Below are positions 45,021 to 55,868 of a stretch of 64,000 nucleotides of DNA, one piece after another (positions within the stretch are counted from its first letter, which is position 1; each line of letters begins with the position of its first letter). The stretch is from Astropecten irregularis. Taxonomy: Eukaryota; Echinodermata; Asteroidea; Paxillosida; Astropectinidae. The notes beneath the pieces were generated by a model. The model did no database searches and was not told where the DNA came from. It saw only the letters and a program-made list of their open reading frames with translations. A program made the position numbers and the translations under genes. The stretch covers positions 1,240,001 through 1,304,000 of the forward strand of contig OZ020253.1 of assembly GCA_963971285.1 (NCBI GenBank), written 5' to 3'.

Positions 45021-45277
45021 ATTGTGTAGACAGGCTAATGACACATTGGGAATTTCCAGTTCATTTTGCATAAATAAATGGTACAATACACAGAAAGGCT
45101 ATTTACAGAGCCTTAATATATAAAGACGCGTTAATTGTACCAGCAACAGCCAACCAGGCTGTGGAATGGAACCCATGCATCCGTACATAACCTGTTACCC
45201 AACTGCCGCCAGCTTAGCTATTTGGGTATAAAAATTCGACCGAGGCTTTTGTTCCTAGACGATTGCAACATGACCAG
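45021..45277. other. Spacer, nothing recognised
   Basis: No gene or repeat supported. Confidence 0.3.
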
Positions 45278-45463
45278 TGGTCGATTTCACCATAGAGGAA
45301 GGTGTTTCCTTCCACTATGATTTCACGAAGCTCTACGATCGATCGTAACTCATAACCCATCGTAAGGATAACCCATCGTAGGGGGCCTATCCAACGTAGG
45401 ACTGCAATGTATCACAAGTCCTACGATTGATAGTAAGTTACGATGAGTTTGGTGAAATCGACT
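45278..45463. repeat. Family A element with a small hairpin near its left end
   Basis: GTGGTCGATTTCAC is followed by a 30-base inverted pair (CATAGAGGAAGG and CCTTCCACTATG) and then a second GATTTCACGAAGC. The rest of the element to GGTGAAATCGACTC is normal. GATTTCAC flanks the hairpin on both sides, as if duplicated when it entered. Confidence 0.7.
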
Positions 45464-45810
45464 CAGTCCTTCCTGCAATGTGTCACTGCATCGTCATATC
45501 ATAAACGCTCAATTTCTATTGTAGGTTAACTGCGCGCTTCCGTCATTGTGTCTGTTCGCGATATTTCTTTTCAACGTACACTGTATTGTTCTTCAAGGTG
45601 CCAATTATTACTACCATGGGCAGCTTCATATACCGTTCTGACTGGAAGCCAATTAAAAAACGTATAATAATCTGTCAAGTGATGCGTTATTTGTTCATGG
45701 GGCCATTTTGTGGTCAGGCGAACGTGATAACCTTGAATGAATCTGCTCTAATTAAAAAAGGTCTCATCAAAATAACCACATGGGAAACTGACTGAATTTA
45801 GTTAGGTTAG
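45464..45810. other. Spacer, nothing recognised
   Basis: Small plus-strand open frame at 45586-45795 without splice or domain support. Confidence 0.3.
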
Positions 45811-45925
45811 GCATGGCTTTGGGCTTGGGGTTGGGCATGGCTTTGGGGTTAATGTTGGGCACGGTTTGGGCTTGGGGTTGGGCTTTGGGTTGCGTTTGGG
45901 CTGGGACTCGGGCTCGGGCTTCGAA
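45811..45925. repeat. GGCTTTGGG / GGTTGGGC degenerate tandem repeat
   Basis: Imperfect repetition of GGCATGGCTTTGGGG and GGTTGGGC units, ending in ACTCGGGCTCGGGCTTCG. The TTCG tail recalls the hexamer-bearing end of family F, but no matching partner end is seen. Confidence 0.55.
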
Positions 45926-46078
45926 CCTTAATTGCACCCATACCGATATTTATCGCATGTATAAGATAAGCATTAATATTAGTAATGCAATAATGGAACT
46001 TATACCGACTCATCCAAAATTCAGTTCGAAGGGGGAACTTCATTCTAATAATATTATTACAAGTACGGAACAACAAAA

Positions 46079-46165
46079 TAGAAGTGCGAAATAGTTTAGC
46101 GAAAGTACGAACGATTCTTAAATGGTGTTTCCGCAAACCGATCCACATTATTGTTATAATGCTAC
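46079..46165 (+). repeat. Family E tail fragment
   Basis: Contains AGAAGTGCGAAATAG, GAAAGTACGAACGATTC, ATGGTGTTTCCGCAAACCG and ATCCACAT, matching the tails at 51908 and 58060. The hairpin module itself is missing. Confidence 0.65.
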
Positions 46166-47114
46166 CAATCACACGGTAAAACAAATAGACCTAATCGTGA
46201 AAATATTCTTTGATCATGGTTACATGACAATTGGTAACATATTTTAATGGTTAAAGTATTTGTTTAATTACAAACATAGACGGTTGTGATATGGGTCTAG
46301 AAATCTTAAACAGGAATGGCAAATTTACAAATACTGTTGAGTGACATTGTCCTAACGATAGCTCCCCTTAATTTTTATGCCCTTTCCAAAATATAAAAAT
46401 GGGTACAGAACACAAAAAACCATAGATGCACACGCTTTGCATAGCTATAGTGCTGTGGAGGTGCAAACACACGTAGGCATACCTTACCATCACTATAATG
46501 GGGTTCGTTATAATTATGTATACCATACGTGTGTTTAAATAATACACCCAATTAAAAATGCAATTTACGGGTGGTCACTGGAGTGTGTAATGTATGCTAG
46601 AGTGATAATAGCACACAAAGTATAATCAGTATTTCATATACTATATACACAAGGTGAAGTGCGATACTCCATGACCGAAGGACACAAATTAGACAGTGAT
46701 AGTATACCTACATGTATGCTCCATATGATTGAACGTTTCACAAACTTGCCCAGTAAATAGGCCTACCCACTCTTTCGTATATGAAATTATGAACTGAACT
46801 TTCATACACGCTTATGCGAAATATAAGGGTCCCTCGCACTAAATTATCTTGAACTTGTACTTTGATAGATGAGATACGGTTTCATGACTGTGTACGAGCA
46901 CCATTTATTATTCATCGTGGTCATCAGTCAAATTTTTCTCTGAGCGTGGGTAGTGCTTTATAAAAATTCAAGACAATGAACAAGAAATTAGACTGGTCAT
47001 CAGATGATAAATAGCCAAACGCGTCCTAAAGGTCAGAATTTGTCAAGGAACACGTTCTAGTTCTAACTATCTTCACACGTCTCAATGACGTCATCCTTGT
47101 GATTAACAAGCACT
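46166..47114. other. Spacer, nothing recognised
   Basis: AT-rich single-copy sequence. No exon, repeat or RNA gene supported. Confidence 0.35.
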
Positions 47115-47336
47115 GGGTCAATTTTATAGAGCTGCTTAGCACAGAAATTCGCTAAGCATGACATTTCTGTCTTATAGTAAAAACAGGACTAACAACCAAA
47201 TTTCCGTGTGTTGTGTATCACTTGCAATTGTTCTTTGGCTGTTGTTCGCTGACCATGAATATCAAATGCAGTTTTATTGTGCAAGCTTTTTCTGTGCTAA
47301 GCAATTTTTTATGCTAAGCAGCTTTATAAAATTGGA
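47115..47336. repeat. Family B element, complete
   Basis: Starts GGGTCAATTTTATAGAGC and ends GCAGCTTTATAAAATTGG, an inverted pair. The inner block CACTTGCAATTGTTCTTTGG is shared with 49454 and 50645. Confidence 0.8.
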
Positions 47337-47447
47337 TGATGGTCGCGCTTGGAAGCCAAAAACTCATAACAGTTTTTCCAGGAAAGTATTACTGTACAAG
47401 CAAGATCACTTTAACAACCTATGACATCCTTATAAACGGCTGTGAAA

Positions 47448-47808
47448 CCTGTTACCGAGATGTTGCTGTGACATGTGTATACCAAACTCGTTTTGCTTTG
47501 TGTACACTGACAACATTTTCAGCAACAAAAAGTACCTGGGCAACATGTTACCGAGATTGCTACCGAAAATGTTGACAGTGTACACTCTGCTTTAGTGCAA
47601 TTACACACGTATACATGGGCAACACGACTTTTGGCCCTGTGTACACTAGCACATTTGGCCAACATGTTACCGAGATGCGGCTGCGACATGTTTATACCCA
47701 ACTCGTTTTGCTCTGTGTACACTGACAACATTTTCAGCAACAAGGTACCTGGGCAACATGTTACCGAGATTGTTACTGAAAATGTTGACAGTGTACACTC
47801 TGCTTTAG
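47448..47808. repeat. Duplicated fold-back segment
   Basis: Two similar segments (about 47448-47585 and 47670-47808) each contain GTGTACACTGACAACATTTT and, about 45 bases on, its complement AAAATGTTGACAGTGTACAC. The arms match in 20 of 21 positions. Between and inside them ACATGTTACCGAGAT recurs four times in slightly varied form. Confidence 0.75.
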
Positions 47809-48048
47809 GCTTCAAAAGGAAGAAGGAAAGCTGGTTGCCCTAAGACAATTTGGAGGCGGACAGTGGAAAAAGCAAGGAAGAAACTAGATTGGAGGTCATG
47901 AAACGAAGCCAAATAGCCACTAGGTGGAGACAGGGATAGATTCAAGAGGAGACATGCGGACTTATGGGCCACAGGGCCTCAAAAGGATAAATGAGACACC
48001 TTGAGAAAAAAAACAACATCAAAGTAGCTTCAAAAGGAGCGAAAGTTT

Positions 48049-48485
48049 AAAGGTAATATCATACTTTGGTTTCTGTCAAAGAAATACAGATTCATGGGCA
48101 ACAATATCAAGGAAGATACAGTAACAGTCATCTGTGAAATTCCAGTCGCATATACGGTGCCCACTTGTTAAGAAAACAGTGAAAAGCGGCCACAGTATTT
48201 CTTAAGTCTTTTCTCTTTTATTTTGCTTGGAGTTAGGAGGGCCTGACGCGTTTCGATCCTAGCAGGATCTTCATCGAAGGCTCTGACAAGATCAAACAAG
48301 ATCAACAATAATGAATTATTTTGGTCACTGGTTTTACTCTTTTCTGGATAAATACAGCACACTAAGGAAGAACAATAATATTAACGGTATGTTTCTACCA
48401 TCATCATCTTTATACCCTGTAAGTTACAGGTACATCTGTGAAGATTTCTGTTTCGGTATGCTACCACCGTATGATAGTATCTTTA
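48049..48485. repeat. Family C element with an inserted family D fragment
   Basis: Outer ends are AAAGGTAATATCATACTTTG and CCGTATGATAGTATCTTTAA. At about 48224-48300 the family C sequence is broken by a minus-strand family D module (GGAGTTAGGAGG, CCTGACGCGTTTCGATCC, AGCAGGATC). Family D therefore moved after this C copy was in place. Confidence 0.8.
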
Positions 48486-49171
48486 ATTCTCGCCGAAATG
48501 ACTGATCGTCTTCGACATATTGCATACACACACGGGTGTTTTAAAATAACGAGAATGTTAAACATGATTTTTCATGTCTGCGCCCGAAGGGTCGCTGCGC
48601 CAATGCATGTATTATCAACCCAAATACATAGCCATCCATTTATCATCTTTGAACGTCCCCGTAGGAAACAGGGATAAAAACCTGTTTTTTCAAAAGCTTT
48701 GCGAGATTTTCCTTGCGGTTATAGTAACGGCACTGGATATGGAATGTTTGTCCTGCGATGTATATATTTGGTTGTGTTTTTGAGGGGCCGACATCGGAGC
48801 CAAGCAAACTTGATGGGAGGATTTGGAGTTTCCGGCTTCAGGTTGGCCAATTAGTGGACGAATTTGAGGAAATTTCAAGGACGACCAAGCTTCATTTCCC
48901 TTAAGCCGTTATTTTTCCGAATTCCTGAAAGAAATATTTCGCAGCTCAATAAAGGGAGTAAAGGGTTGTTTGAGTACTTAAGTGAACCCCTTGAAATGTC
49001 ATGTAGCCACGCCCACAAAAATACCACATTCTAATTTGTGCGCGTTTTCATTCATGCTTAAAATTGTGTCGAGTGTTAAATTATAATATGAGGATAGGTA
49101 CTATCAACACCCTAACAATATCATTTCTTTTTGCCATAGAACCCTGATAAGATTCTTATAATACTTCCGAC
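48486..49171. other. Spacer, nothing recognised
   Basis: No gene, repeat or RNA gene supported. Confidence 0.3.
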
Positions 49172-49322
49172 GGCCAAACGAACTAAGATAATTGACTATC
49201 AGGGACACCACCAAAACATGACTGGATAGCTCAGTTGGTATAAGAGTGCCGGTACGGTATTCAGGAGGTCGCTGGTTCGAATCCCGCTGCAGTCAATTTG
49301 TCTTTGTTCACTTTTCAATGAC
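49172..49322 (+). repeat. tRNA-headed repeat (Thr-like head), plus strand
   Basis: GACTGGATAGCTCAGTTGG at about 49218 is followed by GTACGGTATTCAGG and GGTTCGAATCCCGC. The TAATTGACTATCAGGGACACC leader and CACTTTTCAATGACT flank match the other copies. The D arm holds an extra base or two compared with a normal tRNA. Confidence 0.75.
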
Positions 49323-49453
49323 TATAATATTTTGCTTTATACAGTCAAACTGTAATGCTTCGAGAAGTGTAATGTGAACATACGGTATGCAATGGGATTG
49401 CATCTTGAACTATCATCATGTTGACGCGCGAGTCATGAGATCCTTTTCCATCT

Positions 49454-49697
49454 GGGCCAATTTCATAGAGCTGCTTAGCACAAAAGAAATCGCTATGCAT
49501 GACATTTCTGTCTTAATAAAAACAGGATTAACAACCACATTTCCATGTGTTGTGTATCACTTGCAATTGTTCTTTGGCTGGTGTTCACTGACCATGAATA
49601 TCAAATCGAATTTTCAATGGTAGTTTGTTTTATTGGGCAAGCCATTTTTCTGCTAAGCAATTTTTGTGTGCTAAGCAGCTCTGTGAAATTGGCCCCA
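49454..49697. repeat. Family B element, complete
   Basis: Starts GGGCCAATTTCATAGAGC and ends GCAGCTCTGTGAAATTGGCC, a near-perfect inverted pair. Closely similar to the copy 1.2 kb away at 50645. Confidence 0.85.
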
Positions 49698-50429
49698 GTT
49701 TATAGGTGGATTCCGTAGCAGCTATGAACATCGCCAAATCATAACCAGAGATCATTATCTCTCTGGACCCTTTGTGGAGACGGAACCTCGCCTGCGTCCA
49801 AAATTCCTACTCAAATTATTCACGCAATCGGCACGAATCGGAGCGTGTGACATACCCAAATTGATGACCGCGTGATGGAGCTACGGGTAACGCTAAATGA
49901 CAGAAACCCCCGTTACCCGTTCAAGCAAGCACAAATTAGCATAATTGCTCAAATAAACTGGAATTCAGGTTTGTGCACTTCAAGTGGAGACGAATATGAT
50001 GCAAGGCAGTTAGCTAGGAGCTGTATAGGACATCATCAAAGGAAATAATTATAATGCGACCTGTATAATTTATGCAGACCAAAATTCAAGGACCCGACCC
50101 TTAAAATTTGAAGTGAAACCTGAAGGTAGATATACCTTCATCTTTTATGTATTCTTTCTGGTTTCGAGGAAAATGCTTTTACCAATATGACCGTCAACAC
50201 TTGAGCGTCGTTTTTGATCAGCGGCGCTTGCCCGGCCTCCCCATACCGTGCCGTCTCGCCTTGGGTAGTCAGCAATTTGCGGTCGGAGGGTGCAGGTTCT
50301 CGGGGAACTTGACAAAATCAATAAACTGGCACACAATGGTGCACTTACTAAATTTCACAATTTTGTTGTCCCCGGCCATAGATATGGCATTGAGTGGCCA
50401 CCGTATATGAGCAATCGCAGTTATTGTGT
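49698..50429. other. Spacer with an unexplained GC-rich patch
   Basis: CGGGTAACG and CGTTACCCG form an inverted pair at about 49884 and 49912. From 50190 to 50310 the sequence is GC-rich (GGCGCTTGCCCGGCC) with overlapping open frames on both strands and no domain. No gene call is made. Confidence 0.3.
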
Positions 50430-50642
50430 GTCCATAAGCAAGGCACTTTACAGGGAACAAAGAAGTGGAGTTTCTCGCGGTGTTTTCACACCGTAATCAA
50501 TTCAAGCGCCTGCGGGGTTGTGGGAGGTATAACCCTTCAGAAAATGACGGGAAATGATCTCGGAGACAAGCGATGAAGTAGGGACTGACAAGCCAGATCT
50601 AGTCGGTGAGATTCGAACCGTGGACCGCAGGGGAGTGTGAAC
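50430..50642 (-). repeat. SINE with tRNA-like head
   Basis: Minus-strand sense: head with CACGGTTCGAATCTC (B box), then TTGTCAGTCCCTACTTC matching the body at 3160, and a tail that reads AAAGTGCCTTGCTTATG near 50430. It differs from the 3160 copy in the middle. Confidence 0.6.
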
Positions 50643-50644
50643 CT

Positions 50645-50884
50645 GGGGCCAATTTCATAGAGCTGTAGCACAAAAAAATCGCTAAGCATGACATTTCTGT
50701 TTTAGTTTAAGCAGGATTGACTACCAAATTCCGTGTGTTGTGTATCACTTACAATTGGTCTTTGGCTGTTGTTTGCTGACCATGAATATCAAGTGGAATT
50801 TTCAATGGTGGTTTGTTTTATTGGGCAAGCTATTTTTGTGCTAAGCATTTTTTTGTGCTAAGCAGCTCTACGGAAATTGGCCCC
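50645..50884. repeat. Family B element, complete
   Basis: Starts GGGGCCAATTTCATAGAGC and ends GCTCTACGGAAATTGGCCCC. It abuts the SINE at 50430-50642. Confidence 0.85.
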
Positions 50885-51907
50885 TGATCGCTAATAAAAT
50901 AGATCAATAAAGAAAATATCGCCGTCATTCCTTCACATTACATCCGAAAGCTCGCAAAAACACGTGAATTCTCGATGGATCCGAGACCCATCAGCTCGCT
51001 CAGCGATTAATAAATGGGCGCCGTGTACTTTATTATCAAGTAATGACTGGCACGGGGATCCGTACCGTGAACTTGATCAAATAGCAAAGGGCGCCACCAA
51101 CGACCCCAACCTTGAAAAAGCACACACCGCACAGTGCAGGCACGGCAGCAAACAAAAGATCGTTGTCATTCATTATTGACAATAGAAACCCGTCACATCT
51201 TGCCGCCTGTCAGAGCGCTGCGACATCAGTCATAAAGATAAATTCACGTCAAATGAAGTGTCTTCTTGACAACATCAACGAACAATAGACCGCAAGAGTG
51301 CAGGAGACCGCGGTTTCACGCCAAATTAGATAGAAATAGTGCGAATTGAATAATAATTTCCATGAAAGACACCAAACAGACATCATTACAATGGCAGTCG
51401 AATTGGCAGGTCTAGAAAGGTTCCGGATCGGTAGCCACATCAACTCGGCGCCCTGGCCTCAACACCCCGACCAAACAAAAAAATGCCCTCTGTATATAAA
51501 TTTCAATGGCCCTTTAAATTTACACTTATGAAATGATTAATTTATACGATTGCCTGGTATGAATAGGCAGGTCGGCCCTTAGAAAGTAATTCGATAATGG
51601 GTATCATCATTAACAAGTCAGGAACGGAAAGACAGTATATGAGGCATAATAAAGAAGGAAAGACATTTTTTAATTTATTCAACATCCTGGCGCCAAAATA
51701 GATAAAGAAAGAATTGATCATGACAAAATATGGCACGTTCGGTGATGGGAAATGGCTATTTTCGAGCTCATTGTAGTCGAGTTGATTGTCTCAACGTTTT
51801 AGCGACTCTACAAGCAAATGTGGTACAATGTACTATAATTCATGTATACAGTGTATATACATTACTCATATAATAAGCTTGTGAAGACAATTTTTTTCAA
51901 GGCAATA
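50885..51907. other. Spacer, repeat-free, nothing recognised
   Basis: Free of the dispersed families. A short plus-strand frame from an ATG near 51391 (AVELAGLERFRIGSH) closes soon and has no splice support. It might be regulatory, but nothing in the sequence shows this. Confidence 0.3.
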
Positions 51908-52050
51908 AGTCTCATGATGATGATTAGAGCTAGTCGAAACGTAGAGACCTTATATTACGAGAAGTGCATGCGAACGAAACAGAAACGTGTGCAAATTTAA
52001 AAGTACGAACGATTTTTATACACGGTTTTCCCGTAAACCGAAATGCTTGT
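51908..52050 (+). repeat. Family E module with hairpin and tail
   Basis: GATTAG (51922-51927) and CTAGTC (51930-51935) are followed by GAAACGT, with a shorter loop than in other copies. The tail GACCTTATATTACGAGAAG, AAGTACGAACGATTTTTA and CCCGTAAACCG matches 58060. Confidence 0.55.
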
Positions 52051-52056
52051 AGTTTA

Positions 52057-52215
52057 ATAGGAGGTCATGACGTTTCGAACCTATTGCAGGCTCTTTCTCA
52101 TTTAGCCTTTGAGAAAGATCCTGCTAGGATCTAAACGTCAGACCGTCCTTACTCCAAGCATTTTTTTTTTTTCAGGTCATTATTTTGGCTGATAAACAGT
52201 TTGCAGCCTTTTATA
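52057..52215. repeat. Family D modules in inverted pair with tail
   Basis: A minus-strand copy (GGTCATGACGTTTCGAACC, TTGCAGG) is followed by a plus-strand copy (GATCCTGCTAGGATC, then TAAACGTCAG) and the downstream blocks CTTACTCCAAGC, a poly-T run and CATTATTTTGGCTGATAAAC. Confidence 0.6.
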
Positions 52216-52804
52216 CACTTGCGTTGAAAAACAACTATGGTGTATCTTTAATATTTTTCTCGAATGATATATTTCTGGGCTTTTCTTGGACAGAATTAGA
52301 ATTAGATCTAATTGCCATATTTACCCACATACAAAGTGTTATCCTAAAGCAATACGTGTCATAATTCATAAAATCAAAATAGCGAACCTTTCCTACAAGC
52401 GAATGAATGCGTGGTTCGTATTATATCGAACCATTAGATCGTCGGAGCGAACGTGTAGGAGTGAAAAATCGCCTCCCCGTTCTTTTCCAATCTCGTTCTT
52501 CTCCCCCAAGTAGGCTGTGACATATAGCAGTCTAGTGAAGTGGATTAGCCTAGAATAGAATGGTCGGCATGTATGCCTACCTTGACAGGGAGTATACGTG
52601 GGTTAGACGGATTGTACATCCGGACATCTTAGGTTTCCACTGAGTTAACCTAAATGTGCCGAGCCTTTTAAAGGTGAACATTGTGAGTGGGTCTATATCT
52701 ATAGTTTATGGACCAATTTACATGATTGAAGTTTGGGGCCTGCAATGTCGTGTCATGGTTGAAGATGTTGATTGTGCTATTTCATAATTAGCCTAAATGT
52801 CACT
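52216..52804. other. Spacer, nothing recognised
   Basis: No gene or repeat supported. Confidence 0.3.
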
Positions 52805-52807
52805 CTC

Positions 52808-52930
52808 CTGAGGACGAACAGAGCACACTGTTCGGAACGTCGAGATAATACCAACGGTTCTTCTCATAACCACACACTCTCACAGAAGAGATTACATGGT
52901 GTCACCGCAAACATACCTTCTTTTAGTACT
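52808..52930 (+). ncRNA. Family E hammerhead-like hairpin module
   Basis: CTGAGGA (52808-52814), one C, then the hairpin GAACAG / CTGTTC with loop AGCACA (52816-52833), then GGAACGTC. Relative to 28007, stem pair three changes from C-G to A-T and pair four from T-G to C-G. Both arms changed together while the loop stayed the same. The tail ACATGGTGTCACCGC follows. Confidence 0.5.
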
Positions 52931-53599
52931 TCCACCACAGCTTCAAGTCTTATTTAGCCTATAAATGGAGTATGGAGTGACAGGTTAGCGTCTGAAATTG
53001 AACATTTGGGAGACATCAGGAATTAGGGAGACATTTGGAACTTCGAAGTCTCCTCAAGGTATCAGCTACCTTTCAAAGATATATTTTGCTGTCCATATTT
53101 TAATAGAGGACAAAGAACATGTGTCAATTTCAATTTCATTGGTTTGGAGGATGTTTGGAAATAGGTAAGTTAAGTTTTGTGCACGACCCTATGGGAATGT
53201 CTCATTAAGTACTCATCTAAGGTAATTATTTTAATAAAAATCACTGGTGTTATACAATAGGCCTCCTCAAAATATTCAATCTGAAAATGCAACAATTTAA
53301 ACCACTAACCACATGTAAGTAAAATATAATGCACGGTAAATCGTATTACCATAGACCATCCTTGATCTATGGTCTCACACAGTAAGCCTATAGTGAACAA
53401 GTCTACAGTCTAGTACAGTGGTAGTCTGTTGCCCAATGTAGGCCTACATGTAGTAGGCCTATGTGCCACTTTTGGCACATTCATTATTTAACTTCCTAAT
53501 TAAATAGACTTGTAAAAAGTGCACAGTCCGAAGTTAACTTAAAACAAGATTGACAAATTTGTGGTGTGTTAAACTTATCAAAGGTAAGCTTGTTGAATT
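52931..53599. other. Spacer, nothing recognised
   Basis: AT-rich sequence; several TAGGCCTA motifs near 53440-53460. No gene supported. Confidence 0.3.
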
Positions 53600-53815
53600 G
53601 GTACATTGATTACGTATATTTATGCCACGCCCACTATTATGGGTGCCACGCCCACTACTACGGGTGCCACGCCCACTATTATGGGTGCCCCGCCCACCAT
53701 AGGTATAGACTTTTCTTTTGTTTACAAACTTATCAAAGGTGAGCTTGTTGAATTGGTACATAATTATTATGCAACCCCCACTATTATAGGTGCCCCGCCC
53801 ACCTTAGGTAGGCCT
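53600..53815. repeat. 20-bp tandem repeat inside a larger duplication
   Basis: GCCACGCCCACTATTATGGG and close variants repeat four times at 53621-53705, and twice more in diverged form at 53770-53805. The flank GAGCTTGTTGAATTGGTACA occurs before both blocks, so the whole unit was duplicated. Confidence 0.75.
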
Positions 53816-54310
53816 CAGTCATAGACTTGTATTTGTTTACAAACATTCGCTGGTGGTTGGCATGGGCGGACAAATGTTGCAAATCATTTCGTCTTCTCAA
53901 CAGACGGCGTGACCAGCTTCAAAATGTGTGCAAACTTTCCAATTTCCATAGCTACTAGCTGTACAAAATACACACCATCAATCATTGCTTGTACTGTTTC
54001 CATACATTCAGCAATATCTTTAATTATTTATGAAACGTTGCATACAAATTGTGGTTATGTTTAAGCCTGGCTTCAATGGCTCTCCATAGTTTCTGCCATG
54101 GTTGACAAAAACTCGGGCTGTGACGTTGCAAAAGAAAGGTCTAACGTTATAAGTTGTAGAAGGCCTACCACAAATCATAAATTGTCCGTCATTATTATTA
54201 ACGTTAGGCCTATTGAGCACATTGTTGAACAAGACTTCGGACAACTAAATTTCAAGTTCTTTTGACTTTAGTTCAGACTCCCACGGTTTAAAAAGAGACA
54301 GACAACTTAC
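53816..54310. other. Probable first intron of the minus-strand candidate gene
   Basis: It lies downstream, in minus-strand sense, of the donor at 54310. No second exon with a good acceptor was found in it. Confidence 0.3.
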
Positions 54311-54439
54311 CTCTTCATAGTGCAGAGGACCTTTGCTCCCATTCCACTCCTTCGTAATGATGAAAAGACGAGACAAATCTTGAATATTCCTTGATTTCTT
54401 GTCATTTCCGCGTAACCATGCCCTGAAAATGGGCGCCAT
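54311..54439 (-). CDS. Candidate first coding exon of unknown minus-strand gene
   Basis: The minus strand starts with ATG at 54437-54439 in good context (A at -3, G at +4). It encodes 43 residues that begin MAPIFRAWLRGNDKK, continue NIQDLSRLFIITKEW and end GPLHYEE. The frame then meets GAAGAG followed by GTAAGT, a consensus donor, in phase 0. The composition is protein-like, with mixed charged and hydrophobic residues and no low complexity. There is no obvious signal peptide, and the basic N-terminus could suit a mitochondrial or nuclear protein. The next exon would lie at lower coordinates and was not found. I do not recognise the family. A chance ORF with a chance donor is the main alternative. 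Confidence 0.4.
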
Positions 54440-55611
54440 ATTGTTTGAATGGTTTAATCTAGAGAGGGCGCTATAAGTCGGGCCATTTTTGGAATGGTGT
54501 AATTCATTTTGTAATGGACTTGTTACCTAAAATCGGTTTTAGCTCAGACTTGAGCGCTGTCTCGATGGATATTTAATGAAAAGCTGCAAGAATATGTTGT
54601 TGACTCTTCGTTGAAGCTTGTTTGTCAAAACGGAGTATCTGCTTTCAAACTGTAGCCAACATTTTAGTAATTATTTTTATGGATGTACGGCACAAAATGG
54701 CGTTACATTGACCCATTTTCTTAAGTTCAAGTACATGCACAATAGTCCATATCAAGTTGAACAAAGCTGACCCAAGTCTTTTAGTTTTCAACATGAAATA
54801 ATAATTACCATAAAAGGCTATCTCCCCGAGATGATTTTATTATTCATTTGATTATTACATATTTTAAGAGAAAATTATGACCACCATCAAGACCATTTGA
54901 ACCGGTAAATAAAACATGCACAAAAGTGCAACACAGTGCAAATAAGCAATCATTTATAACAATTGAAATAAGCTAAAAGTTTGTTACTTTCAGTGTTGGC
55001 CTTATATAAGTATATTGCTGTTGATTGGATAGACTAAATTGCTTTGTCAGATTACTAGAAGTCAATTACTAGAAGTCACGGCCTACACGGTCGTGTGGTC
55101 ACCGGAGTACGGTCAGTAACCTGAGAAACAAACCAAGGCAGATAAATAAATCATAACTGACCCACACGATTGACCAGTGGATGGACACTTCGGCCTTCAA
55201 CCCTCTTATGCATTCGCCAGAAACAAGTCTGAAAGCCACTCTAGGTAAGAGGCTAGAGAAGACAAGAAGAAGAATACAAATTTAACAAACTCAGCGGTGC
55301 TGAAGAGAGGAAATTAAATTGACGTTTCTTCTTAATTTCTTAGAGCAGTGGTTGGGTTGTAGGATTGAGTGGAAACCACGAAGCACTCATCACAAGTCAT
55401 CGATAGAGCAATCAGGCATCTCATACGGTGGAGAGTAATTTGGAGGGGAAAAAATCCGTCACAGCATCGTGATGATAGTATTGTACATCGTTGGAAATCA
55501 ACTTCATATTATATTGATTGATTAAAACAATACTAAGGGGAAATATGCATAACGGCAGTCAGCCGTGAGTATTGCAAACAGCTTTCAAGGCGACCAAAGG
55601 TGGTGAAATTA
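54440..55611. other. Spacer upstream of the minus-strand candidate exon
   Basis: No TATA box stands out upstream (in minus-strand sense) of 54439. AGAGGGCGCTATAAG near 54461 is the only notable motif. The rest is AT-rich without recognised features. Confidence 0.3.
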
Positions 55612-55837
55612 GGTGCTGCTGCTGTTGTATCTTGCTGTTGCTGTTACTGTTGGTGTTGGTGTTGGTGTTGGTGTTGATGTTGATGTTGCTAGTGCTAATG
55701 TAGTTGTTGCTGTTACTGTTACTGTTTGTGTTGCTGTTGTTGTTGCTGTTGCTAGTGCTAGGGTAGTTGTTGCTGTTGCATCTTGCTGTTGTTGCTACTG
55801 TTACTGTTGATGTAGCTGCTGCTGTTGCTTGTGCTAA

Positions 55838-55868
<31 letters not shown>

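Noticed and set aside
49215-49300. A functional tRNA gene (Thr-like)
   Set aside because: The block occurs six times with a conserved non-tRNA leader, has C in place of U33 and stem mismatches, so it is a dispersed repeat.
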